A stretch of 8,869 nucleotides of DNA, taken from DATBAK01 sp036787815. Lineage in GTDB: Bacteria > Actinomycetota > Acidimicrobiia > IMCC26256 > PALSA-610. Each line of letters starts with the position of its first letter. Within the stretch, counting starts at the first letter, position 1. The position numbers and the translations under genes are program-made. Below are positions 1 to 6,685 of this stretch, one piece after another. Location: contig DAIQOP010000156.1 in NCBI GenBank assembly GCA_036787815.1, forward strand, positions 1 to 8,869, written 5' to 3'. A model generated the notes under the pieces. It was not told the DNA's origin. It did no database searches and saw only the letters and a list, made by a program, of their open reading frames with translations.

Positions 1-7
1 CGTAGCG

Positions 8-27
8 CTTCGGTGACGCCACCGAAG
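8..27. terminator. Perfect hairpin near left edge, possible terminator of an upstream gene
   Basis: CTTCGGTG (8-15) and CACCGAAG (20-27) are exact inverted complements separated by a four-base loop. There is no T-run on either side, so this is not a classical intrinsic terminator, although GC-rich actinobacterial terminators often lack one. No gene end can be assigned upstream because the window starts here. It could also be a chance hairpin in GC-rich DNA. Confidence 0.3.
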
Positions 28-136
28 TCAGGATGCACGAAGCCCGAGATCACGTGGCATGCCTAGCGTGAAACCGGGCCGCACGCGCACTCGACGGCTC
101 GGTAGCCGGCAGCCGAGCAGGTGCCGCTCACCGTGA

Positions 137-158
137 TATCTGATACTATTGTCAGATA
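137..158. promoter_or_regulatory. Imperfect palindrome, candidate ArsR operator
   Basis: The arms TATCTGA (137-143) and TCAGATA (152-158) are perfect inverted complements around an eight-base centre; counting the centre, 18 of 22 positions are symmetric. The stretch is AT-rich within GC-rich surroundings and ends 41 bases before the ArsR start codon. TTGTCA (149-154) overlaps the right arm and resembles a -35 box, with a weak -10 candidate TTACAT at 173-178 (18-base spacing). A repressor bound here would block that promoter. ArsR-family regulators typically bind such dyads and repress their own operon, so autoregulation of arsR-sulP is inferred. A partly overlapping direct repeat, CTGATACTA (140-148) and CAGATACTA (153-161), is also present. 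Confidence 0.6.
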
Positions 159-199
159 CTAAGTTGACGACGTTACATATTCGATAGGGGAATGCCGGA

Positions 200-565
200 A
201 TGCCCGAACGTTCGCTCATGGCCGCGTTGAGCCGGCCCATCTCGGAGATCAAGGCGGATCTGTTCCGGTCGCTGGCGCACCCGGCGAGAATCCGGGTCTT
301 GGAGCTGCTCGTCGAGGGAGAGCGCTCCGTCGGCGAGATGCAGCCGCTGGTGGGAATCGAGTCCTCGCATCTGTCGCAACAGCTCGGGATCCTGCGGCGC
401 GCGGGGTTGGTCACGACCCGCAAGGACGGCTCGTCGGTGTTCTACGCGATCCGAGACCCCGAGCTCGCGAAGCTGCTGGATGCGGCGAAACGGGTGTTGA
501 TCAACTCGCTGGCCGAGTCCCAGGAGCTGTTGGCAGACCTTCGCGTCGCGGCGAGCGAGCAATGA
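200..565 (+). CDS. ArsR/SmtB-family winged-helix transcriptional regulator without cysteines
   Basis: This 121-residue protein has the size and order of an ArsR-family repressor. An N-terminal helix carries the family signature 'LFRSLAHPARIRVLELL' (21-37). A helix-turn-helix follows, with recognition helix around 'SSHLSQQLGILRRAGLV' (55-71), then a beta wing 'TTRKDGSSVFYAI' (72-84) and a C-terminal dimerisation helix. It probably acts as a cytoplasmic dimer that represses its own operon through the palindrome at 137-158. It contains no cysteine at all, and the place of the classical ELCVCD metal motif reads ELLVEGE, so thiolate sensing of arsenic, cadmium or lead is not possible by that site; the inducer is unknown. 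The ATG at 200 is chosen because AGGGG (186-190) lies nine bases upstream; ATG 218 has no such site. Its stop overlaps the SulP start (ATGA), which implies translational coupling. The family call is secure, the ligand is not. Confidence 0.9.
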   Translation: MPERSLMAALSRPISEIKADLFRSLAHPARIRVLELLVEGERSVGEMQPLVGIESSHLSQQLGILRRAGLVTTRKDGSSVFYAIRDPELAKLLDAAKRVLINSLAESQELLADLRVAASEQ

Positions 566-1983
566 CCGCTGCGGGTGAGGTCGAGGCCGGCGACGGGCCG
601 CCGGGACGGGCCGGCGGCCGACCGTCCCGGACCCTGCTCCGGCAGGTCTCGGGGTTGTTGCCGCGCCGGGCGGACTACGCGGGCCTCGGGCGTTCGTGGC
701 GCAAGGACATGGTCGCGGGTGTCACCGTCGGGGTCGTCGCGCTGCCGTTGGCCCTGGCCTTCGGGATCACGACCGGGATGGGGGCGGCCGCGGGACTGAT
801 GACCGCGATCGTCGCCGGGCTCGTGGCGGGGATCTTCGGCGGATCGAACGTCCAGGTGTCGGGCCCGACCGGCGCGATGACCGTCGTGCTGGTGCCCATC
901 GTGGCCCGGTACGGCGTCAATGCGGTGTACGTCGTCGGGATCATGGCGGGTGTGCTGATCATCGCCGCGTCGTTGGCAAGGCTCGGTCGGTATCTCGCCT
1001 ACATCCCGTGGCCCGTCGTCGAGGGCTTCACGGTCGGGATCGCGGTGATCATCTTCTTGCAGCAGGTCCCCGCGGCGTTGGGCGTGAAGAAGCCCAAGGG
1101 GGAGAACACGGCGCTCGTCGCGGCGAAGGCTGTCGGCGACGCGTTCAGCAACGGCAAGCTCGCGGCGCTGGGCCTCGTCGTGCTGGTCGCCGCGGTGATG
1201 CTCCTGGCTCCGCGACTGCATCGCGCGCTACCCGCGTCGTTGCTGGCAGTCGCAGTCGCAACGATCGCGTCGAAGGTCACCACGTTCGACGTCGCACGCA
1301 TCGGGCGATTGCCGAGCTCGTTGCCTCTCCCTTCGTTCCCGTCCATCTCGATGACCCGGATCAGCGACCTGCTGTCGGCCGCGTTCGCCGTGGCGTTGCT
1401 CGGCGCGCTGGAGAGCCTGCTCTCGGCCAAGGTCGCCGACGGCATGGTCGATACCCCCAAGCACGACCCGGACCGTGAGCTGTTCGGACAAGGCTTGGCC
1501 AACCTCGCGTCACCGTTGTTCGGTGGGATGCCCGCCACCGGTGCGATCGCCCGCACCGCGGTCAACGTTCGCGCGGGCGCGCGCACGCGCCTTTCGGCGA
1601 TCGTGCATTCCGTCGTGTTGATCCTCGTCGTCTACTTCGGCGGTGGGCTCGTCAAACAGATCCCGCTCGCGGCACTCGCCGGCGTGTTGATGGTCACCGC
1701 CGTGCGGATGGTCGAGATCCACAACGTGAGGTTCGTGTTGCGGTCGACTCGTTCGGACGCGTTGGTGCTCCTGCTCACCGCCGCGGCAACGGTGGTCTTC
1801 GATCTGATCCTCGCAGTGGAGATCGGGGCGCGGTCGCGGCGATCCTCGCGCTGCGCAGCATGTCGCGTGCTGCCGCAGCGGTCGCGGAACCGGTGCGCAT
1901 GCCGGTGCCGCCCATGTTCGCCCGACCAGCCTTCGCCAACGGCTCAGCCGACATGGAGCCCGACGGTCGCGGCGGAGAGGTGA
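562..1983 (+). CDS. SulP-family anion transporter, membrane part; frame broken before the STAS domain
   Basis: Residues 48-422 form the membrane domain of a SulP (SLC26-type) transporter, a family that carries sulfate, bicarbonate or other anions into the cell by proton or sodium symport or exchange. Visible family segments are 'KDMVAGVTVGVVALPLALAFG' shortened here to its core VALPLALAFG (58-68), 'VQVSGPTGAMTVVLVPI' (97-113), 'LFGGMPATGAIARTAVNVRAG' core GGMPATGAIART (321-332), and repeated hydrophobic helices. Residues up to VEIG (419-422) fit the family. From codon 423 the frame becomes arginine- and cysteine-rich nonsense and stops at 1983, whereas the expected last helix and STAS domain continue in another frame (see the next entry). 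Inserting one base at about 1828-1830 restores a continuous protein of roughly 623 residues, a normal SulP length. The start ATG overlaps the ArsR stop. The gene is either disrupted or carries a sequencing error; substrate cannot be read from the sequence. Confidence 0.85.
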   Translation: MTAAGEVEAGDGPPGRAGGRPSRTLLRQVSGLLPRRADYAGLGRSWRKDMVAGVTVGVVALPLALAFGITTGMGAAAGLMTAIVAGLVAGIFGGSNVQVSGPTGAMTVVLVPIVARYGVNAVYVVGIMAGVLIIAASLARLGRYLAYIPWPVVEGFTVGIAVIIFLQQVPAALGVKKPKGENTALVAAKAVGDAFSNGKLAALGLVVLVAAVMLLAPRLHRALPASLLAVAVATIASKVTTFDVARIGRLPSSLPLPSFPSISMTRISDLLSAAFAVALLGALESLLSAKVADGMVDTPKHDPDRELFGQGLANLASPLFGGMPATGAIARTAVNVRAGARTRLSAIVHSVVLILVVYFGGGLVKQIPLAALAGVLMVTAVRMVEIHNVRFVLRSTRSDALVLLLTAAATVVFDLILAVEIGARSRRSSRCAACRVLPQRSRNRCACRCRPCSPDQPSPTAQPTWSPTVAAER

Positions 1984-2432
1984 GCGCGGAGATCGAATCT
2001 CAACTGTTCTCCGAGCACATCCTCGCGTACCGCCTCGACGGCGCATTGTTCTTCGGCGCTGCACAGCGCTTCCTGAGCGAGCTCACGGCAGTGGCCGACG
2101 TCAGAGTCGTGATCTTGCGCATGCCGCAGCTACAGATCCTCGACGCGACGGGCGCTCAGGCGCTCGGCGACATCGTCGCCGAGCTCGAGGGGCGCGGTAT
2201 CACCGTGCTGATCACGGGACCCCGAGCCGACCATCTCAAGCTGCTCGAAGCCGTGGGCGCGTTGGATCGGCTCGCCCACGAGAACCACCTGTTCGGTGAG
2301 CTCGAGGCCGCGATCACCCACGCGCACGACCACGTCAGTCGCCCGCAACACGCTCCCGAATCCCCGCCCGCGACACCGGACCACCCGCGCACGCGCCGGC
2401 GCGCCCGCCGCAAGCTCGTCCCGGTCGACTGA
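1830..2432 (+). CDS. SulP C-terminal part with STAS domain, displaced by a one-base frameshift
   Basis: This frame continues the transporter after the break. It opens with 'AVAAILALRSMSRAAAA', which matches the end of the final SulP membrane helix, then a linker, then a STAS domain beginning around 'LAYRLDGALFFGAA' (from about 2023). The STAS core 'VVILRMPQLQILDATGAQAL' carries the conserved DATG loop that in this family and in anti-sigma-factor antagonists holds the nucleotide-binding or phosphorylatable site. After the domain comes a basic, proline-rich tail (RTRRRARRKLVPVD) to the TGA at 2430-2432. Start 1830 marks where the displaced frame begins, not an initiation codon. An ATG at 1860 exists but has no ribosome binding site and would start inside the last membrane helix, so independent translation is doubtful. 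The STAS domain normally regulates trafficking or activity of the same SulP polypeptide. Confidence 0.8.
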   Translation, partial: AVAAILALRSMSRAAAAVAEPVRMPVPPMFARPAFANGSADMEPDGRGGEVSAEIESQLFSEHILAYRLDGALFFGAAQRFLSELTAVADVRVVILRMPQLQILDATGAQALGDIVAELEGRGITVLITGPRADHLKLLEAVGALDRLAHENHLFGELEAAITHAHDHVSRPQHAPESPPATPDHPRTRRRARRKLVPVD

Positions 2433-2451
2433 ACCGGAGGCTTCGGCGCTT

Positions 2452-2473
2452 TCGGGCCGCCGATTGGGCCCGA
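2452..2473. terminator. GC-rich hairpin after sulP, possible terminator
   Basis: TCGGGCC (2452-2458) and GGCCCGA (2467-2473) are perfect inverted complements around an eight-base loop, 20 bases after the STAS stop codon. A T-tract is missing. It lies just before the adhE promoter candidate, so it could end sulP transcription or serve as a regulator site for adhE. A smaller dyad, CCGGT (2421-2425) with ACCGG (2433-2437), spans the stop codon. Confidence 0.35.
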
Positions 2474-2479
2474 TGGCCC

Positions 2480-2508
2480 TTGTCAACCGCGCGCGCTCCT
2501 CTTACCGT
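2480..2508 (+). promoter_or_regulatory. Housekeeping-type promoter candidate for adhE
   Basis: TTGTCA (2480-2485) and TACCGT (2503-2508) are spaced by 17 bases and resemble actinobacterial vegetative promoters (TTGACA and TANNNT). Transcription would begin near 2515, giving a leader of about 32 bases before the ATG at 2547. This placement puts the alternative GTG at 2511 upstream of the likely transcript start, which supports the ATG choice. Confidence 0.5.
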
Positions 2509-2546
2509 CCGTGAGAGAAGGCGTGCCGCACGGACAGGGGGACGCC

Positions 2547-5141
2547 ATGGCCACTGCAGAGACGCCGATGCAGTGGGGCGTCGCGCCCGAGCGCGCCGCC
2601 GAGCTCGACCTGGTCGTCGAACGCGCGCAGCAGGCGGCCGCCGAGTTCCGCGCCCTCGACCAGGAGACGGTCGACGCCATCGTGTGGGCCATGGTGGTCG
2701 CCGGCCTCGAGGCGGCAATGGAGCTCGCCGAGTTGGCCATCGACGAGAGCGGCTTCGGCGTCTTCGAGGACAAGGTCGTGAAGAACTACGTGGCCACCGA
2801 GTTCCTCTACGACTACCTGAAGGACAAGCGGACGGTCGGGGTGATCGACACCGACCCGGAGCGCGGCATCGAGTACGTCGCCGAGCCGATCGGCGTGGTC
2901 ATGGCCATCACGCCGATCACGAACCCGACGTCGACGGTGCTGTTCAAGGCCATCGTGGCCGCGAAGACGCGCAACGCCATCGTGTTCCGTCCTTCACCAC
3001 GGGCCGTGCGCTGCGCGGAACGGTCCGCCGAGGTCCTGCGGGAAGCCGGCGAGAAGGCGGGACTGCCACGGGGTGCCCTCCAGGTGATCCCCGACCTCCC
3101 CCATGAGGTCACGCATTACCTCTTCCATCACCCTGGGATCGACTTCATCTGGACGACGGGCGGCCCGAAGGTGGTCCAGGCGGCCAACTCGGCCGGTAAG
3201 CCCGCCATCAGCGTGGGGCCCGGCAATGCGCCCGTGTACCTGCACCGCACGGCCGACGTGAAGATGGCCGTCGTCGACATCCTCATCTCGAAGACCTTCG
3301 ACGCGTCGGTGATCTGCCCCGCCGAACAGACGTGCGTGATCGACGACGGCATCTACGACGAAGTGGTCGCCGAGTTCCAGCGCATGGGGGCGCGCCTGCT
3401 CGACGCCGACGAGGTCGACCGGCTGGCGGGTTTCGTGTTCGGGTGCGACGGCGCCGTCAACCTCGAGGCACTGGGACAGCCGGCCGCGGTCCTCGCGCGA
3501 GCTGCCGGCATCGAGGCCGACGAAGACGCGAAGGTCCTTCTGGCGCCGCTGCCCGCAGACCTCGACCAGCTCGCCGAGCACCCGCTCGTGCACGAGAAGC
3601 TCATGCCCATCCTCGGGTTGGTGCGAGCACGCGACGAGCAGCATGCGCTCGACACCTGCGTGCTCGTCACCGAACGCGGCGGCCTCGGCCACACATCCGC
3701 CATCTACGCCCGCGATCACGAGATCGTCGACCGTTTCGCGCTGACGGTCCGCACCGGCCGCATCCTCGTCAACGCGCCCACGGCCGTGGGCGCCCTCGGC
3801 GGCGTCTACAACTCGATGACGCCGACCATGTCCCTCGGCTGCGGCACCTGGGGCGGCTCGAGCACCACCGACAACGTCAACTACCGCAACCTGCTCAACG
3901 TGAAGGCCGTGTCCCACCGCCGCACACCGCCGCAGTGGTTCCGGGTGCCGTCCGACACCTACTTCAACGCCGGGGCCCTTGAAAACCTCCGGCAGGTCGA
4001 GGCGCAGCAAGTCGTCATCGTCACCGACGCCGACACCGAGGCGCGCGGCGTCGTCGACGAGATCCGCAAGTACCTGCGCACCTCCAACGTGCGCGTCTTC
4101 TCCGACGTGGTCCCCGAGCCCGGTGAGGCGGTCGTGCGGGCCGGGGTCGAGGCCCTCGAGCGCGCCCGGCCCGACCTCGTCGTCGCGGTGGGCGGTGGAT
4201 CGGTGCTCGACGCGGCGAAGGCCATGCGCCTCTTCTACGAGCACCCCGACCGGACGATGCGCGACCTGACCCTGCCGTTCCTCGACGCCCGCAAGCGCGT
4301 CGCCGACTACCCGCAGGTCGCCCACACCGTGAAGCTCGTGGCGATCCCGACCACGGCGGGCACGGGATCCGAGGTCTCGCCCGGAGCGGTGATCACCGTC
4401 GGCGACACCAAGGCGACCCTGGTCGACTACTCGCTGGTGCCCGACATGGCGATCGTCGACCCGATGCTCACCCTGACGATGCCGCCGTCGATCACCGCCG
4501 ACACGGGCATCGACGCGCTGACGCACGCCGTGGAGGCAGCGGTGTCGATCTTCGCGTCGTCGTACACCGACGCGTTCTGCGTGCAGGCGGCGCGCCTGAT
4601 CTTCGACGCGTTGCCGCGCGCATACGCCGACGGCTCCGACCTCGAGGCCCGCACCGCGATGGCGAACGCGGCCACGATCGCCGGCCTCGCGTTCTCCAAC
4701 GCCTTCGTGGGCGTGAACCACGCGCTCGCGCACGCGGTGGGTGCTCGGTTCCACATCCCCCACGGCCGGGCCAACGGCATCTTCCTCCCGCACGTCATGC
4801 GCTACAACGCGTCGTTGCCCACGAAGTTCATGCCCGCCCCGGGTTACTCGGCCTACGTCGCGCCGGAGAAGTACGCAATGCTCGGCCGGATCATCTTCGG
4901 CGGCCGCACCGAAGAAGAGCGCCGCCAGCGCCTGTTCGACCATGTCGACGGGCTCCTCGAAGCTGTGGCCATGCCGCGCACGCTCAAGGATGCCGGGGTG
5001 GTCGAGGACGAGTTCGAAGCCGCCCTGCCCGATCTGGCCAAGGTGACCTTCGCCGATCCCAGCATGCGGACCAATCCGCGGATGCCGCTGGTGCGCGAAA
5101 TCGTCGAGCTCCTCCGGCTCGCCTACAGCGGCCCAGCGTAA
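2547..5141 (+). CDS. adhE: Bifunctional acetaldehyde-CoA/alcohol dehydrogenase AdhE
   Basis: This 864-residue cytoplasmic fusion enzyme reduces acetyl-CoA (or another acyl-CoA) to the aldehyde and then to the alcohol with two NADH, and can run in reverse. The N-terminal acylating aldehyde dehydrogenase half (about 1-445) shows 'ITPITNPTSTVLFKAI', and the catalytic cysteine in 'SKTFDASVICPAEQT' is Cys257. A linker around 'GCGTWGGSSTTDNVNYRNLL' leads into an iron-dependent alcohol dehydrogenase half (about 460-864). That half has the nucleotide loop GGGS (549-552), 'IPTTAGTGSEVSP', and the metal ligands Asp656, His660, His725 and His739, with the same 4- and 14-residue spacings as Escherichia coli AdhE. 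Length is normal and all key residues are present, so both activities are expected. ATG 2547 is preferred because AGGGGG (2536-2541) lies five bases upstream; an in-frame GTG at 2511 would add 12 residues but has no such site. Proteins of this family assemble into filaments called spirosomes. It appears to be a single-gene transcription unit. Confidence 0.95.
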   Translation: MATAETPMQWGVAPERAAELDLVVERAQQAAAEFRALDQETVDAIVWAMVVAGLEAAMELAELAIDESGFGVFEDKVVKNYVATEFLYDYLKDKRTVGVIDTDPERGIEYVAEPIGVVMAITPITNPTSTVLFKAIVAAKTRNAIVFRPSPRAVRCAERSAEVLREAGEKAGLPRGALQVIPDLPHEVTHYLFHHPGIDFIWTTGGPKVVQAANSAGKPAISVGPGNAPVYLHRTADVKMAVVDILISKTFDASVICPAEQTCVIDDGIYDEVVAEFQRMGARLLDADEVDRLAGFVFGCDGAVNLEALGQPAAVLARAAGIEADEDAKVLLAPLPADLDQLAEHPLVHEKLMPILGLVRARDEQHALDTCVLVTERGGLGHTSAIYARDHEIVDRFALTVRTGRILVNAPTAVGALGGVYNSMTPTMSLGCGTWGGSSTTDNVNYRNLLNVKAVSHRRTPPQWFRVPSDTYFNAGALENLRQVEAQQVVIVTDADTEARGVVDEIRKYLRTSNVRVFSDVVPEPGEAVVRAGVEALERARPDLVVAVGGGSVLDAAKAMRLFYEHPDRTMRDLTLPFLDARKRVADYPQVAHTVKLVAIPTTAGTGSEVSPGAVITVGDTKATLVDYSLVPDMAIVDPMLTLTMPPSITADTGIDALTHAVEAAVSIFASSYTDAFCVQAARLIFDALPRAYADGSDLEARTAMANAATIAGLAFSNAFVGVNHALAHAVGARFHIPHGRANGIFLPHVMRYNASLPTKFMPAPGYSAYVAPEKYAMLGRIIFGGRTEEERRQRLFDHVDGLLEAVAMPRTLKDAGVVEDEFEAALPDLAKVTFADPSMRTNPRMPLVREIVELLRLAYSGPA

Positions 5142-5193
5142 GGACTCCGCGCCGGCTCGATGCAACAGCGGCCGTACGGGATATCGGGTCGAT

Positions 5194-5217
5194 GTCGGCG
5201 CGCGGTCACGCGCCGGC
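5194..5217. terminator. GC-rich hairpin between convergent genes, likely terminator
   Basis: Bases 5194-5202 pair with 5209-5217 as a nine-base stem (one G-T wobble) around a six-base loop, with core GGCGCG and CGCGCC. It lies 53 bases after the adhE stop and in front of the end of the minus-strand KAS III gene, the expected place for a shared terminator. There is no T-tract on either strand. Confidence 0.45.
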
Positions 5218-5257
5218 GGCAGTGACGATCATGTCGGTGACGAACCCGGCGACCCAC

Positions 5258-5304
5258 GACCGGGACACGACACTTGCCGACCGGGACACGACACTTGCCG
5301 ACCG
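5258..5304. repeat. 21-bp tandem repeat, two full copies plus a five-base partial
   Basis: Bases 5258-5278 and 5279-5299 are identical 21-mers, starting GACCGGGACACG and ending ACACTTGCC, followed by GACCG (5300-5304), the start of a third copy. The repeat ends six bases before the stop codon of the minus-strand KAS III gene and lies outside both flanking genes. No transposase or integrase is near. It may be a slippage product, a remnant of a mobile-element end, or part of a transcript-end structure; none of these is shown. Confidence 0.85.
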
Positions 5305-5310
5305 TATGGA

Positions 5311-6468
5311 TCACAGCACCATCGTCGAGTAGCCGTTCATTGCACCGGCGCCCGCTCCGATCCACAGGAACACGAGGAGATCCCCGTCGTGAACGCGGCC
5401 GGCTCGGCGGTCCTCGTCGAGCAGGATCAGGGTGCTGGAAGCCGAGGTGTTGCCGTAGTGATCGACACCGATCGGGACCCGCTCGGGCGGAAGGCCGAGC
5501 ATCTCCACCGCCCGACGAACCACGACACCGTTCGCTTGGTGCAAGTACCAACGATCGACTGCGTCGACGTCGAAGTCCGTTCCCGTCGTCGGCTTGATCT
5601 TGGTGGGCCAATCCTCCTGGAGCATCTCGAAGTTGCGAGTCATCAACGGGACGAAGACCTCGGCAACCTTCACGCCGTCCATCAAGAAGACGTTGTCGGC
5701 GAGGTTGGCAGCCGACGTGTGATGCAGACAGCCACCCGCCGGGTAGGTCACCAGCGCGACGTCAGGGTTGGTCTCGTGGCGGACCGAGAGCAGTCCTCGT
5801 GGAGCGCTGTCGGGGTCTCGCGGAGCCGAGCGGAACACGACGGCACCCGCGCCGTCGGCGAACATGAGGGGCGCCAGCCAGCCCATGCCGCTGGGATGGT
5901 CGTAGTAGTAATCGTGGACCTCGGGACCGAAGTAGCCCGAAGGGCAGTTGCTCGCCACCACCAACGCGGTTGCCGGCACCGCGGAGACGAGCGAGGCCGC
6001 AGCGGTGCGAAAGCCCGACGCGAGACCGGCACAGCCGAGATTGTGGTGAACCAACTCGACGTCACGACGCAACCCGAGTTCGCTCATCAGGTAACGGAAG
6101 TGGTCCTGGCACGAGATCGTGTCCGGAGTCGAGGTGACGTGGACGAACAGGTCGATGTCCGCGGCGTCGAGGTCGGCGTCGTCCAGGGCTGAACGCGCCG
6201 CCCGCAGCGTCAGGTCACCGTCGTAGATCCCGCCGTCTTCCCGGTTGCGCTTGCCCCGCCCACCGAACTCGTAGTCGAGCCGTCGCTCTTGGATCGCGAG
6301 GTGCTTCACGACCCACTCGGGCTCGAGCAACCGGCCATCAGGTCGGGCCGGGCGAAGGTATTTGAGGATCTCCTCGTTGGAGACTCGATGCTCAGGCAGG
6401 AACGACCCGACGCCCGCCACCGAGACCGAAACCTCCGACGCCAACGCAGAAATCACGGAACCGTTCAC
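5311..6468 (-). CDS. 3-oxoacyl-ACP synthase III-like (FabH/KAS III superfamily) enzyme
   Basis: This 385-residue thiolase-fold enzyme is expected to condense an acyl-CoA starter with malonyl-ACP, or to transfer an acyl group, in the cytoplasm. The catalytic triad is complete: Cys146 in 'HHNLGCAGLASGF', His310 in 'WYLHQANGVV', and Asn340 in 'HYGNTSASSTLILL'. The His-Asn spacing is 30 residues, as in E. coli FabH. The protein is longer than typical FabH (about 320 residues); extra sequence includes a charged stretch around 'GGRGKRNREDGG' (69-80) and a tyrosine-rich segment 'EVHDYYYDHPSG' (183-194). Such divergent KAS III proteins often serve secondary metabolism or unusual lipid synthesis rather than primary fatty acid initiation, which is inference here. 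No acyl carrier protein, malonyl transferase or other fab gene is visible. GTG at 6468 is chosen because AAGGGG (6482-6477 on the minus strand) precedes it by eight bases; the frame is open further upstream to 6693, but the added residues do not resemble the family. GTG 6456 is a weaker alternative. Confidence 0.85.
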   Translation of the reverse strand: MNGSVISALASEVSVSVAGVGSFLPEHRVSNEEILKYLRPARPDGRLLEPEWVVKHLAIQERRLDYEFGGRGKRNREDGGIYDGDLTLRAARSALDDADLDAADIDLFVHVTSTPDTISCQDHFRYLMSELGLRRDVELVHHNLGCAGLASGFRTAAASLVSAVPATALVVASNCPSGYFGPEVHDYYYDHPSGMGWLAPLMFADGAGAVVFRSAPRDPDSAPRGLLSVRHETNPDVALVTYPAGGCLHHTSAANLADNVFLMDGVKVAEVFVPLMTRNFEMLQEDWPTKIKPTTGTDFDVDAVDRWYLHQANGVVVRRAVEMLGLPPERVPIGVDHYGNTSASSTLILLDEDRRAGRVHDGDLLVFLWIGAGAGAMNGYSTMVL

Positions 6469-6685
6469 GGGACCCACCCCTTCGATCGGCCCAGCCTTCG
6501 CCCACCTATCGCCTCTATCCAAGGCCGCGCCAGACGCAATGTGAAGAGGCGAACGTCCCAACCATTGACTGACGTATTCGAGGAGCCGGCACTCCGGAAA
6601 CCCAACAGGACCCGGGCCCGACGAATTCTCGGCACCGACAGTCGCGGTGCTTACACTGCGGCGACGACATCGATCGGAGTGCACA
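6469..6685. promoter_or_regulatory. Divergent intergenic region between KAS III gene and radical SAM operon
   Basis: These 217 bases must carry the promoters of both flanking units. The rightward promoter is listed separately. For the leftward gene the best pair I can see on the minus strand is TTCACA (6545-6540) and TTGGAT (6522-6517) with 17 bases between, which is a weak match. Open frames crossing this region lack ribosome binding sites and recognisable content, so I see no small gene or peptide precursor here. Confidence 0.5.
6629..6657 (+). promoter_or_regulatory. Promoter candidate for the radical SAM operon with an internal dyad
   Basis: TCGGCA (6629-6634) and TACACT (6652-6657) are spaced by 17 bases, giving a predicted start near 6664 and a leader of about 22 bases before GTG 6686. 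An inverted repeat, GCACCG (6632-6637) and CGGTGC (6645-6650) around seven bases, occupies the spacer and touches the -35 box, so it could be an operator. The regulator is not identified in the window. Confidence 0.45.

Noticed and set aside
1..66. Tail of an upstream gene in the first plus-strand frame, ending at TAG 64-66
   Set aside because: Only 21 codons are visible, with no recognisable content, and the perfect hairpin at 8-27 lies inside it.
442..1221. 259-codon minus-strand frame across arsR and sulP
   Set aside because: Composition is Arg/Asp/His-rich, typical of an antisense frame of GC-rich DNA, and the sense strand is explained by ArsR and SulP.
1822..1840. Programmed -1 ribosomal frameshift in sulP
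   Set aside because: There is no X XXY YYZ slippery heptamer at the site, and this family is not known for such recoding; a base loss or sequencing error is simpler.
2511..2546. Twelve-residue N-terminal extension of AdhE from GTG 2511
   Set aside because: It begins before the predicted transcript start near 2515, while ATG 2547 has a good ribosome binding site.
2994..5165. 723-codon open frame on the minus strand opposite adhE
   Set aside because: It lies antisense to a clearly recognised AdhE, is rich in His, Arg, Asp and Gly as expected of a mirror frame in GC-rich DNA, and shows no family motif.
5258..5304. CRISPR-like repeats
   Set aside because: The copies are directly abutting with no spacers, there are only two, and no cas gene is present.
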